NCBI GenBank assembly: GCA_050248495.1 | Contig: JBFWSG010000002.1 | Location: 172,660-236,659, forward strand | Direction: 5' to 3' | Origin: DASYDU01 sp050248495 | Lineage (GTDB): Bacteria; Planctomycetota; Planctomycetia; Pirellulales; Lacipirellulaceae | Length of the DNA: 64,000 nucleotides | Shown here: positions 51,958 through 60,257 of the stretch, one piece after another | Layout: the number at the start of each line of letters is the position of its first letter | Position numbering within the stretch: the first letter of the stretch is position 1 | Notes under the pieces: model-generated | What the model saw: only the letters and a program-made list of their open reading frames with translations | What the model was told of the DNA's origin: nothing | Database searches by the model: none | Translations under genes and position numbers: made by a program

Positions 51958-52648
51958 GGCGGCATGCATTGCCGTCATGGTCGTCATTACTGCAGCGCCG
52001 TTCGTGCAAGCACAAGCGGCTGATTCACCGTCCACTGCTGCGCCAGTTCGCGGCGCTGCGCTGCGGCGCGAGTTGCTCGAGATGACCAAGGCTGACCAGC
52101 AGGTTCGGACGGAGATGATGCAAGAGCTAGCCAGCGCCGGACATCCGATCGGTGCGGGCGGCGACGCGAGTGATCCCGAGTACGTGGCGATGATGAACCG
52201 GGCGGCTGCGAAGCTCGGCGCCGTGGACGGCAAGAATCGCGCTCGCCTCCAGGAGATCGTCAAGCAGCACGGCTGGCCGGGCATTTCATTGGTTGGCAAG
52301 GACGGAGCACACGCGGCCTGGTTGCTGGTGCAGCACGCCGACGGTGACCGCGAATTTCAGAAGTCGTGTCTGGAGCAAATGGAAGCGCTACCGGACGGCG
52401 AAGTGCAAAAGCAAGCGATCGCCTACCTGACGGATCGCGTGCTGGTGGGAGAGAAAAAGCCGCAGCGCTTCGGCACGCAGATGGGGGACAATTTCCAGCC
52501 GGCGCCGCTCGAAGACCCGGAAAACGTCGACCGGCGTCGGGCGGAGGTGGGCCTGCCGCCGTTGGCGGAATACATCCAGGCGTCGAAAAAAGCGTATCAG
52601 CAGTTGTCTACCGAACGGTCGGAGTCCGAGAAAACCAATCTCCAATAG
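51935..52648 (+). CDS. Exported DUF6624-like protein
   Basis: A 237-residue protein with a signal peptide (SVRRLLEAACIAVMVVITAA, cleavage near VQA-QAAD). The mature part has LRRELLEMTKADQQVRTEMM near 49, then the family core LQEIVKQHGWPGISLVGKDG near 104, AHAAWLLVQHADGDREFQKS, QAIAYLTDRVLVGEKKPQRF near 160 and FGTQMGDNFQPAPLEDPENV. DUF6624 function is unknown. ATG 51935 lies inside the padR 3' end, giving a 23-base overlap in another frame. Its leader sequence resembles those of the two following genes. Confidence 0.75.
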   Translation: MSVRRLLEAACIAVMVVITAAPFVQAQAADSPSTAAPVRGAALRRELLEMTKADQQVRTEMMQELASAGHPIGAGGDASDPEYVAMMNRAAAKLGAVDGKNRARLQEIVKQHGWPGISLVGKDGAHAAWLLVQHADGDREFQKSCLEQMEALPDGEVQKQAIAYLTDRVLVGEKKPQRFGTQMGDNFQPAPLEDPENVDRRRAEVGLPPLAEYIQASKKAYQQLSTERSESEKTNLQ

Positions 52649-52667
52649 CGTTTCACCCCCTTCGGCA

Positions 52668-52701
52668 GCCATCCGCCACATCTTGCAAGGAGGCAAGCAT
52701 G
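52668..52701 (+). repeat. padR-tail-like leader, copy 2
   Basis: The 31 bases before this ATG match the 3' end of padR (51904-51937) closely. Read in the padR frame they give AIRHILQGGKHEQR, compared with AVGNILQGARHERA in the real regulator. It contains the AAGGAGG ribosome site of the next gene. Confidence 0.65.
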
Positions 52702-53505
52702 AGCAGCGTCACGCTCAGAGCGCCAGAGAAGTTTGCGGCAGCGCTGGTCCGCCGCGGATTACCAGTCGAGTATGCCCAGCGCGCAGCGGCTGAGCTCGCC
52801 GATCATCGCCAGGATTTGGTCCGTGAACTGTGCGCGACCGGGCTGGATGAAGACGCCGCTGCGGCTGAAGCGGCGCTGCGACTGGGAAATGATCGACTGC
52901 TCCTAAAGAGAACGATACGCGAATACCAGGCCCGCTTTTGGGTCGGACGCTGGCCGCTGTTGACGTTTCTGATTCTCCCGGTACCGGTGTTGATCCTTTC
53001 GTTCGCGGCGACGCTCTTCGGCCTGTTCTGCCTGACGTGGCTGGTGGGCTCCCCGCTTGCCACCGAACCGGTCGTGTATGACGGCGTCATTTCCAGCGGA
53101 GAGTACTCCTGGAACGTCGCATTGCGAGCGATTTTCATGTTTGCGCTACCCGCCGGGGTGCTTTCGGGACTCTTCTGGTTGGCGAGGCGCGCAGCGATGA
53201 GCTGGCGATGGATTGGCGTCACTGCATGCGTGTTGGCACTCGCCGTGAGCTCAGCCCGCTGGGGATTTCCGGATCCTGTGCTTCACAATCAAAAGCTCGG
53301 TTACAACGGCAGCCCGCTGCCGGCGGATCACATAGGTCTGAGCATCGGAATGTTTTTTCTGAATGTGCCGTCGTCGGCTGCCAGGATTTGGTACGGAGAC
53401 GTGCTGGATCAAACCCTGTTTCCGCTCGCGATTGCGGCCCTGCTGCTGTTCCGCATGGCACGGGTGTCCCGGCGTGCGGAGCAGCTTGTGGTCGCGGACG
53501 GTTAG
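52699..53505 (+). CDS. Membrane protein with permease-prefix-like N-terminus, copy 1
   Basis: A 268-residue protein. The N-terminal 75 residues are a helical soluble domain (PEKFAAALVRRGLPVEYAQR, AAELADHRQDLVRELCATGL, AAAEAALRLGNDRLLLKRTI) of the kind found before permeases in PadR neighbourhoods. Four to five membrane helices follow (PLLTFLILPVPVLILSFAAT, FCLTWLVG, IFMFALPAGVLSGLFWLARR, IGVTACVLALAVSSARWG, LFPLAIAALLLFRMAR). ATG 52699 follows a perfect AAGGAGG. The longer upstream frame is not used. Paralogue of the next gene. Confidence 0.75.
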   Translation: MSSVTLRAPEKFAAALVRRGLPVEYAQRAAAELADHRQDLVRELCATGLDEDAAAAEAALRLGNDRLLLKRTIREYQARFWVGRWPLLTFLILPVPVLILSFAATLFGLFCLTWLVGSPLATEPVVYDGVISSGEYSWNVALRAIFMFALPAGVLSGLFWLARRAAMSWRWIGVTACVLALAVSSARWGFPDPVLHNQKLGYNGSPLPADHIGLSIGMFFLNVPSSAARIWYGDVLDQTLFPLAIAALLLFRMARVSRRAEQLVVADG

Positions 53506-53529
53506 TCGAGCGGGCCGCGCGGCGTCTGT

Positions 53530-53563
53530 GCCGTCGGCCAGATCTTGCAAGGAGGCAAGTATG
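53530..53563 (+). repeat. padR-tail-like leader, copy 3
   Basis: Nearly identical to copy 2. In the padR frame it reads AVGQILQGGKYEQR. It carries the AAGGAGG site for the ATG at 53561. Confidence 0.65.
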
Positions 53564-54388
53564 AACAGCGTCACGCCCGTAGTGCCTGAGAAGTTTGCGA
53601 CGGAGCTGATCCGCCGCGGATTGCCGATTGACTATGCCCAGCGCGCGGCGCAAGAGCTCGCCGAACATCGCTGCGACGTGATTAGCGAGTTGGAACTGGG
53701 CGGCATGGAATCAACAACGGCGGCGCAGGAAGCGGCGCGTCGCCTGGGCGATGATCGGCTGCTGGTGAAGAAAACGGTCCGCGAGTTCCAGCGGAGGCAT
53801 TGGTGCGCCCGTTGGCGGCTATTCACGTTCCTGCTCGCGCCGATTCCGGCGCTCGTCGCGGTCTGGTATGCGATGGCGATGGCCTTGTGGCTGGCAGTCA
53901 GCGGACTCGTCCACGTGGGACTGATCGACGCACGCGATGCCGATGCGGCGTTTTGCTCGCTGCCGACCGAAGTAAAGTACACAGTGCTGGTCGGTCTGTT
54001 CCTCGTCGTGCCGGCGGCGGTGATGTACGGGTTCGGCTGTCTGGCTCGCCGGGCGGCGCTTGGGTGGCCCTGGATCGCGCTAGTCGCATGCCTGCTCGGG
54101 CTGTTTGTCGGCGACGTCCGCTGGGAGCGCATCGGGCCGGGGTCCCGGATCGTGATGCGCGATCGACAGACGCTGGAAGCAATTGAACAGCCTCCGCAGC
54201 ATGACTTCGTGATCATGGTCGGAACCCCATTCCATGCCGGGGCCGTCGCGGAGATGAAGCGCTGGTGGCTGGCGAATCCGGTGCAAATTGCCCAGCTGCT
54301 GTTGCCGGCCGCGGTCGGCTTGGGATTGATTCTCCGGGGGAAACAGCTGGCGCGGCAGCGGCTGCAGCTTTCGTTCGGCAGTTGCTAG
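53561..54388 (+). CDS. Membrane protein with permease-prefix-like N-terminus, copy 2
   Basis: A 275-residue paralogue of the previous gene with the same plan: PEKFATELIRRGLPIDYAQR, AQELAEHRCDVISELELGGM, AAQEAARRLGDDRLLVKKTV, then helices LFTFLLAPIPALVAVWYAMA, ALWLAVSGLVHVGLI, YTVLVGLFLVVPAAVMYGFG, WIALVACLLGLFVGDV and a C-terminal QIAQLLLPAAVGLGLIL. The first 75 residues are much more alike than the membrane part, as expected for a conserved regulatory or docking domain. Same leader sequence and ribosome site as copy 1. Tandem duplication. Confidence 0.75.
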   Translation: MNSVTPVVPEKFATELIRRGLPIDYAQRAAQELAEHRCDVISELELGGMESTTAAQEAARRLGDDRLLVKKTVREFQRRHWCARWRLFTFLLAPIPALVAVWYAMAMALWLAVSGLVHVGLIDARDADAAFCSLPTEVKYTVLVGLFLVVPAAVMYGFGCLARRAALGWPWIALVACLLGLFVGDVRWERIGPGSRIVMRDRQTLEAIEQPPQHDFVIMVGTPFHAGAVAEMKRWWLANPVQIAQLLLPAAVGLGLILRGKQLARQRLQLSFGSC

Positions 54389-54525
54389 CAGGCGGAGCCG
54401 CGTTGCCGATGGGGCGGGGTTTCGCTACACTTCGCGGCCCGGCCGGCGAACTGTTAGTTCACGGCCATGGGTTACGAAATTTTTTTGTTCCCGCCAGGCG
54501 CTAGTACGTCAAGGACGACGTGTCG

Positions 54526-55650
54526 ATGAGCCATTCGCCGCAGCGTAAGCGGTCCGCCGCTTCCAGTTCCACTCACAAGCTTGCGCCCAAGGATCAGCTC
54601 CGTGCCGGGCGCGAAATCCTGCGCCTCGAGGCCAAGGCGATCTGGGACCTCTCGAATCGGCTCGACAAGGCGTTTTGCCAGGCGGTGCAATCGATCTTCG
54701 CCTGCAAGGGGAGCGTGATCGTCACCGGGATGGGCAAGGCGGGCATCGTCGGCCAGAAGATCGCGGCTTCGTTCGCGTCGCTCGGCACGCATGCCCATTT
54801 TCTGCACCCGGCCGAAGCGTTTCACGGCGATCTGGGGCGGATCCACGCCAGCGACGTGGTGCTAATGCTCACGCAGAGCGGCGAGACGGGCGAGGTGGTG
54901 CAGCTGCTGCCATCGCTCAAGGAATTCAAGGTGCCGCTCGTGGCGATCACCGCGTCGAAGACGAGCACGGTTGGCCGCGCGGCGAAAGTGGTCATCGAGT
55001 TGGGCCAATTGGAAGAAGCCTGCTCACTGGGCCTCGCTCCGAGCACGAGCACGACCGCGATGCTGGCGATCGGCGATGCGCTGGCGCTGGTGCTCTCGAA
55101 CATGCGGAACTTCCGAGCCGAGGATTTTGCCCGCTTCCATCCGGGCGGAGCGTTGGGCAAGAAACTCAGCCGCGTGGACGACTTGATGCGGCCGCTCGCC
55201 GAATGCCGCATCGCCCGCGACGGTCAGACCGTTCGCCAGGTGATCGTGGCCTGCTCGAAGCCGGGCCGCCGCACGGGGGCGATCATGCTCACCGATGCCG
55301 ACGGCCGGCTGACGGGCCTCTTCACCGACAGTGATCTCGCGCGGCTCTTCGAGCGGCGGGATGAAAAGGCGCTCGATCGGCCGATCGGCGAAGTGATGGT
55401 CGCCAGTCCGGCGACAGTCACCGCCGGCACGCGCGTGGGCGACGCGGTGACGCTCTTGGCAATGCGAAAATTCAGCGAGCTGCCCGTGATCGATCGCAGC
55501 GGCCGGCCGGTGGGGCTGGTCGACGTGACCGACGTGCTGGGGCTGAAGCAGGAAGCGCCGGCCGTGGCGCCGAACAAGGCAGCCGCGGTGAAAGCAAATA
55601 AGGCCGCGAAGTCGCGGATGCGGATCTTCCCGGCCGAAGGGGCGGCGTAA
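54526..55650 (+). CDS. kdsD: Arabinose-5-phosphate isomerase
   Basis: Converts ribulose 5-phosphate to arabinose 5-phosphate, the first step of KDO synthesis for LPS. The 374-residue protein has a SIS domain (VIVTGMGKAGIVGQKIAASF near 65, LHPAEAFHGDLGRIHASDVV near 93, MLTQSGETGEVVQLLPSLKE near 115, FHPGGALGKKL near 205) and a CBS pair (DLMRPLAECRIA near 220, GLFTDSDLARLFERRDEKAL near 265, VGLVDVTDVLG near 330). An Ala/Lys-rich tail of about 35 residues is extra. ATG 54526 is used; GTG 54520 is also in frame. kdsC follows 49 bases later. Confidence 0.94.
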   Translation: MSHSPQRKRSAASSSTHKLAPKDQLRAGREILRLEAKAIWDLSNRLDKAFCQAVQSIFACKGSVIVTGMGKAGIVGQKIAASFASLGTHAHFLHPAEAFHGDLGRIHASDVVLMLTQSGETGEVVQLLPSLKEFKVPLVAITASKTSTVGRAAKVVIELGQLEEACSLGLAPSTSTTAMLAIGDALALVLSNMRNFRAEDFARFHPGGALGKKLSRVDDLMRPLAECRIARDGQTVRQVIVACSKPGRRTGAIMLTDADGRLTGLFTDSDLARLFERRDEKALDRPIGEVMVASPATVTAGTRVGDAVTLLAMRKFSELPVIDRSGRPVGLVDVTDVLGLKQEAPAVAPNKAAAVKANKAAKSRMRIFPAEGAA

Positions 55651-55660
55651 GTTCGAACCG

Positions 55661-55692
55661 CGCACCAAGTGATTCGGCGTTGCCGCCGACGC
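55661..55692. repeat. REP-like direct repeat before kdsC
   Basis: Matches 56723-56754 over about 31 bases with two or three differences. The core GGCGTTGCCGCCGACGCC is an imperfect hairpin (GGCGT/ACGCC). Confidence 0.65.
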
Positions 55693-55699
55693 CAACACC

Positions 55700-56227
55700 A
55701 TGAACCTTGCCGCACGTTGCCAGCGAATCGAGCTCATTCTGAGCGATGTCGATGGCGTGATGACTGACGGCGGCATCCGTCTGCTCGACGACGGCTCGCA
55801 AATCATCACGTTTCACATCCGCGACGGCATGGGTGTGCGGCTGTGGCGTGAGGCGGGCAAGCGGTTCGGCATCGTCACGGGCCGTGAAGTGCCCGCCGTC
55901 CGCCGCCGGGCCGAGGACCTGAAGTTCGACGTCGTCCGGATGGGCATCGACGACAAGCTGCCGGCAGTCGACGCGATCGCGACGGAATTGGGCCTCACGC
56001 GCGAACAAATCTGCTACGTCGGCGATGACTTGCTCGACCTGCGAGCAATTGAGTCTGTTGGGTTGGGCGTGGCGGTGGCCGACGCGCCGGAAGAAGTCCG
56101 CCGGGCGGCAAAGTACACCACCAGCGTCCGTGGCGGCAAAGGCGCGGTCCGAGAGCTCGTGGAAGTGATCCTCAAAAACACCGGCCGCTGGGATGACGTG
56201 ATAGCTCGCTACAGCGCCACTGAATAA
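55700..56227 (+). CDS. kdsC: 3-deoxy-D-manno-octulosonate 8-phosphate phosphatase
   Basis: HAD-family phosphatase that releases KDO from KDO 8-phosphate. The 175-residue protein has HAD motif I LILSDVDGVMTDGGIRLLD near 12, with Asp nucleophile, AGKRFGIVTGREVPAVRRRA near 52 (motif II T), IDDKLPAVDAI near 82 (Lys motif III), and VGDDLLDLRAIESVGLGVAV near 106 (motif IV). C-terminal RGGKGAVRELVEVIL is a family signature. Tetrameric cytoplasmic enzyme. Same strand as kdsD. Confidence 0.94.
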   Translation: MNLAARCQRIELILSDVDGVMTDGGIRLLDDGSQIITFHIRDGMGVRLWREAGKRFGIVTGREVPAVRRRAEDLKFDVVRMGIDDKLPAVDAIATELGLTREQICYVGDDLLDLRAIESVGLGVAVADAPEEVRRAAKYTTSVRGGKGAVRELVEVILKNTGRWDDVIARYSATE

Positions 56228-56236
56228 GACCCGTTC

Positions 56237-56257
56237 GCGTCGGCGGCCACGCCGATC
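56237..56257. repeat. REP-like repeat, inverted copy after kdsC
   Basis: GCGTCGGCGGCCACGCCGATC is almost exactly the reverse complement of the core at 56733-56754. It sits 10 bases after the kdsC stop, where it could act as a 3' stem. Confidence 0.65.
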
Positions 56258-56307
56258 ACCCGCCAGTTGAGCATCCATTCCCACATACACTGCAGGAGAC
56301 CCAAAGC

Positions 56308-56715
56308 ATGCAACCTGCTCCTGTCATGCTGGCACTAGCACTCGCTACCTGTTCAATCGCCGCGTCGGCAGCCGATGTTGAGTTTGAGTTCGATTCGGAA
56401 TCGTTTGCCGTGAAAAGAGAGGCCCGACAACCAATTCCCGGTCGCATGGTGATTGTCCCTGAAATGCCGTCCTACGATCATCCTATCTACGAAGGTCTTT
56501 GGCCGATGACGGTTGCGGCGTTTCAAGACATTGATTCCGACGCTGCACGCGACACCGAGTTGGATTTTCCAACGAACGGATTTGCTCACGACGAAGATGC
56601 GTACTTACTCGCATCAAACGAAATTCAATCTCTACGCGACTCGCTTTGGAGAGCGACGCGTGACAAGTTTGCCGCCATGGATAACGAAGTTGTGTTTGGG
56701 CATTTCACGCGGTAG
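56308..56715 (+). CDS. Small secreted protein in the KDO block, unknown
   Basis: A 135-residue protein that I do not recognise. Signal peptide QPAPVMLALALATCSIAASA, cleaved before ADVEF. The mature part is acidic and has no cysteine: FEFDSESFAVKREARQPIPG, IVPEMPSYDHPIYEGLWPMT, FQDIDSDAARDTELDFPTNG and LRDSLWRATRDKFAAMDNEV. ATG 56308 follows CAGGAG. GC content looks lower than in kdsC, and REP-like repeats lie on both sides (56237-56257 and 56723-56754), so it may have been inserted here. Confidence 0.6.
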   Translation: MQPAPVMLALALATCSIAASAADVEFEFDSESFAVKREARQPIPGRMVIVPEMPSYDHPIYEGLWPMTVAAFQDIDSDAARDTELDFPTNGFAHDEDAYLLASNEIQSLRDSLWRATRDKFAAMDNEVVFGHFTR

Positions 56716-56722
56716 TTGCACC

Positions 56723-56754
56723 TGCACCAATTGATTCGGCGTGGCCGCCGACGC
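56723..56754. repeat. REP-like direct repeat before the LptC-like gene
   Basis: Second direct copy of the unit at 55661-55692, differing at two or three positions. With the copy at 55661 it brackets kdsC and the small secreted gene. Confidence 0.65.
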
Positions 56755-56781
56755 GAATTCTCAGAGTTAGCTTACCGTTCC

Positions 56782-59700
56782 ATGCTCCGACGCATCCTTT
56801 ACAGCACGTCTCTATTTCTGGCGATTGCGATCGCCTACCAGGCGTACGCGCTGGTGGTGGTGCCGTGGGTCGAGCCGGAGCTGGCGCTTAAGCCTTCGCG
56901 GCCGACCGAGGACCCGGACATTCCGCGTGACGGCATCCCCTCAGTTAACAAATATCAGCGTTTGCTGGCGGCCTATTTTCCGGCAGACCACTGGTCGCAA
57001 ACGCAGCCGCCGATCGTGATCGAGAACGACGCCGGCACGGTGATGTTCGTGCTCGATGAATACCAGCGAACGAACGAAGGGGGCGTGCGGCTGTCCCATT
57101 TTGCGTTTCTGATTTTTCCCACGCCGCGGCAGCTATCGCCGACCCCGCCCCGGAATGCGATCATCCTTGAAGCGCCGCAAGGCGCGCGGCTGCAGTTCGA
57201 CAAAAACTTTCGCCCCGAGCGGGGTGAGATCGGCTCGATCCAGCACGGCGAGTTTCCGGGTAAGATTACAATCCGCAGCGACATGAACGAGCCGGGGCCG
57301 GCCGACGACCTCGTGATCGAGACATCCGATCTCGAAATGAACTCGAAGTTGCTGTTCACGCGCAGCGAAGTGCGGTTCCGCCTGGGTCCGAACGTCGGCG
57401 GCGGGCGTGAGCTGGAAATCCGGTTGCTGGAAGAAGAACCTTCCAAAGCGAAGGGGGGGATGAACATCTCGAGCGTCGACTCGCTCGAGATCTTCCACGA
57501 CGTGCGCTTGCGGGTCCATGTGAACGCCGGCAGCCTGTTGCCAGGCGACAAGCCCAAGACCGACGACAAGTCGACCTCGGCGATAAAATTGGGCGATCCC
57601 ACGCAGCCGCCGGTGGAAGTCACCTGCCAGGGACCGTTCCATTTCGATTTCATCAAGTACGTGGCCAGCTTCGATCAGGAAGTCGAAGTCTGGCAAGTGA
57701 ACCCCAACGGCCCCGCCGACCAGTTGACGGCCGACCGTCTCGATCTGTGCTTTGCCCGCAAGCAGGAGTCGTCGCCGCCGGAGTCGGAGGCCGCGGAAAC
57801 GGCGAGCCGTCAGCGGGACGACATCCGCTGGCTGGAACCGGACCGGATCGTCGCCGATGGTCATCCGGTGGTGATCACGTCGCCCGCGCGCGACGCCGAG
57901 GTCCGCGGCACGTCGGTGCAGCTGATGCTGCGGCAGCGCCGCGTGGCAGTCGAAGGCGGGCAGGACGTCTCCATTCGGTATGGACCGAATGTGCTGCAGG
58001 CGCCGCAAATCCTGTATCAACATCCGGCTGAGGATGCGCAGACGAAGATCGGCACGTTCCGCGCGAGCGGTCCCGGCTCGCTCAGCTATCTGCCCGACCC
58101 GAACAAGCCGGACCAGGTGTTTCAAGCCAATTGGCAAGCTTCGGTCGAGCTGGGGCGGCACAACGGGCAGCCGGTCCTCTCGATCGCGGGTCGGCCGAGC
58201 TTGGGCGTGACGAACGTCGGACTGCTCACCGCCGACCAGGTCAAAATGTACTTCCGCGAAGTGGAGTCCGACGGCAAGACGCAGCCGATTCCCGATCGCA
58301 TGAACGCCGACGGACAGGTGGAGATCAACTCGCGCGAGCTCTTGGCACGCACGAGCGCACTCGCGGCAACGTTCAACGTCGAAGAGCCCGCTGCAGCCGC
58401 TGTCGCCGAGGGAGCGGCCGGCACTGGAGCGGCGGGCGGCGGCTTCGCGCAATTCAACCTGCAAAGCTCGGCCGGCCCCGCGGCGCGGCAGTACGAGGTC
58501 CGCGCAGACAACATGCAGTTGGCGATCGCGCTCCGCGGCAAACGGGCGGCGCCGACGACGCTGGCGTGCAACGGTCACGTGAACTTTCACGAACTGCCCG
58601 GGCCGCAACTCAACGGCGAGCAGCCGTTTGAGGTCACCGGCGGTCAGCTCACGGCCGAACGGCTCGACAGCGCTGCGCTAGTCACGGTCCGCGGAGTCGC
58701 AACGGGAACGGCCCCAGATCCCAACGCCACGGCGGAAGAATTGCTCGCGCAGATTAGCGCCCGCGGTATGACGGTCCACGCTTCCGACGTGAAGCTCGAC
58801 GTCGGCCAGAATCGGCTCTGGATCGACGGCCCCGGCGTCGCCGACATGCTGCTCAAACGCGACCTCTCGGGCAAGGGCACTGCCACGCCGACGCCGCTGG
58901 AGCTCCGCTGGCAGCGCGGGCTCGCCTTCGACGGCCGCACGATCCACGTCGAGGGCAACGTGCAAATCGACGGCCCGGATGATCATTTGCGCTGCGAGAT
59001 CGCCGAGGCCCGGCTCACGTCCAATGTGAACTTCCGCGAGCGCGTGGATCAGAATGCGATCGAGCTGCTGGAAGTCGAGTGCCGCAGCCGGGTCACGATG
59101 GACCACAAGTCGCGCGACGAAGTCGGCATCACGTCCCACGAGCGAATGGAGCTGGAAATGCTCAAGGTGAATCAGCAGACGGGCGACATTTCGGGTAGCG
59201 GCCCAGGCATCATCCGCTCGTCCCACTACGCCAGCGAACTGCCAGGACTCGGCACTCCCGGCGCGACGCAGGCCCCGGTCGCCTCCGACAACGCCAAGCT
59301 CCATTTCCTTCGCGTCGATTTTCAGCAGGGACTTAAAGGCAACATGATCAATCGCGAGATCACGTTCCTGACGCGCGTGCGGGCCGTCTACGGTCCGATC
59401 GACGCCTGGGAACAGGAACTCGACGCCAACCGTCCCGAACTGCTGCCGCCCGACACGCTGATGATCACCAGCGAAGAGCTCCGTGTGAACGAAGATCCGG
59501 TGCAGGCGAATCATCGCACGCGCGACTTGCGCCAGGCCGCCGGCACCCAGTTGGGGCCGTTGCAGCTCTCTGCCATGGGGAACGTGCGGATCGACGGCCA
59601 GTCGCCGAAGCAGGGTGTATTCGCCGCCACGGCCGACCGCGCTTCCTACACGCAAATCAAGGAACAGTTCATCCTCGAAGGGAGCGGTCGGGTGCCGGCC

Positions 59701-59883
59701 ACGCTCTGGCACCGCAATCCCGTCACCGGCCAGCAGATCGACAATTCCGCCGCCAAAATCACTTACAACCGTATCACGGGGGAGGCCGTCTGGGATGGCT
59801 TCCAGTCGATCGAACTCACGCCGGGGGCGGGCGCAGGGGGAGCGATCAAGAGCGCGATCGGCCCAGGAGCTGTGCGGCAATAA
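56782..59883 (+). CDS. Giant LptC/LptA-like (OstA family) LPS transport protein
   Basis: A 1033-residue protein with one N-terminal membrane helix (ILYSTSLFLAIAIAYQAYAL) and a long periplasmic region of repeated beta-jellyroll text. An LptC-like part lies near 120-250 (GEIGSIQHGEFPGKITIRSD, LVIETSDLEMNSKLLFTRSE). OstA/LptA-like units follow: VTCQGPFHFDFIKYVASFDQ near 285, LACNGHVNFHELPGPQ near 590, GNVQIDGPDDHLRCEIAEAR near 730, and MGNVRIDGQSPKQGVFAATA with ILEGSGRVPATLWHRN near 930-975. This suggests LptC and several LptA units fused in one chain, forming the LPS bridge. ATG 56782 is used. It follows kdsD and kdsC, which fits the role. Confidence 0.8.
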   Translation: MLRRILYSTSLFLAIAIAYQAYALVVVPWVEPELALKPSRPTEDPDIPRDGIPSVNKYQRLLAAYFPADHWSQTQPPIVIENDAGTVMFVLDEYQRTNEGGVRLSHFAFLIFPTPRQLSPTPPRNAIILEAPQGARLQFDKNFRPERGEIGSIQHGEFPGKITIRSDMNEPGPADDLVIETSDLEMNSKLLFTRSEVRFRLGPNVGGGRELEIRLLEEEPSKAKGGMNISSVDSLEIFHDVRLRVHVNAGSLLPGDKPKTDDKSTSAIKLGDPTQPPVEVTCQGPFHFDFIKYVASFDQEVEVWQVNPNGPADQLTADRLDLCFARKQESSPPESEAAETASRQRDDIRWLEPDRIVADGHPVVITSPARDAEVRGTSVQLMLRQRRVAVEGGQDVSIRYGPNVLQAPQILYQHPAEDAQTKIGTFRASGPGSLSYLPDPNKPDQVFQANWQASVELGRHNGQPVLSIAGRPSLGVTNVGLLTADQVKMYFREVESDGKTQPIPDRMNADGQVEINSRELLARTSALAATFNVEEPAAAAVAEGAAGTGAAGGGFAQFNLQSSAGPAARQYEVRADNMQLAIALRGKRAAPTTLACNGHVNFHELPGPQLNGEQPFEVTGGQLTAERLDSAALVTVRGVATGTAPDPNATAEELLAQISARGMTVHASDVKLDVGQNRLWIDGPGVADMLLKRDLSGKGTATPTPLELRWQRGLAFDGRTIHVEGNVQIDGPDDHLRCEIAEARLTSNVNFRERVDQNAIELLEVECRSRVTMDHKSRDEVGITSHERMELEMLKVNQQTGDISGSGPGIIRSSHYASELPGLGTPGATQAPVASDNAKLHFLRVDFQQGLKGNMINREITFLTRVRAVYGPIDAWEQELDANRPELLPPDTLMITSEELRVNEDPVQANHRTRDLRQAAGTQLGPLQLSAMGNVRIDGQSPKQGVFAATADRASYTQIKEQFILEGSGRVPATLWHRNPVTGQQIDNSAAKITYNRITGEAVWDGFQSIELTPGAGAGGAIKSAIGPGAVRQ

Positions 59884-60257
59884 GTCATTTTGGCCGCGCG
59901 GTTTGGCAGGAGCTGCCTGCAGTTTGTGCAGCGCCGGCAGGAGGCTCGCTCCCACTCGCGCACTTCAATAACTTCTTCGCGCACATGGGCCGAACATTCG
60001 CTCAATGAGGGGTGGAGTCGCTGAATCGGTCCGCCGTTTGCAGTTAGCCCCAGCATCCGCCAGGCGGCCGAAAGGGCTAGTGGCTGGAAATTTCACGCGA
60101 CGGTCGTGCATCGTGGCCAGCGATGCCGGGTGAGAAGCCCCTCTTTCAACCGTCGCCACACATTCCCCCGAGTGTCTCTCGATTGCCGCGGGTGCTGGAT
60201 GCCCGTTGCAGCAATCGAAGCCGAGACAATCGAGCGAATCACCTGAGGGCAAGTACC
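59884..60257. other. Gap after the LptC-like gene
   Basis: 374 bases without a supported gene. Two small hairpins lie right after the stop: GGCAG/CTGCC (59905-59917) and CTGCA/TGCAG (59917-59931), perhaps a transcript end. No T-run follows. The rest should hold the promoter of the next gene; nothing else recognised. Confidence 0.4.

Noticed and set aside
57133..58608. 491-codon open frame on the minus strand
   Set aside because: Antisense shadow of the LptC/LptA-like gene; no motif and skewed composition. The same holds for 58678-59955.
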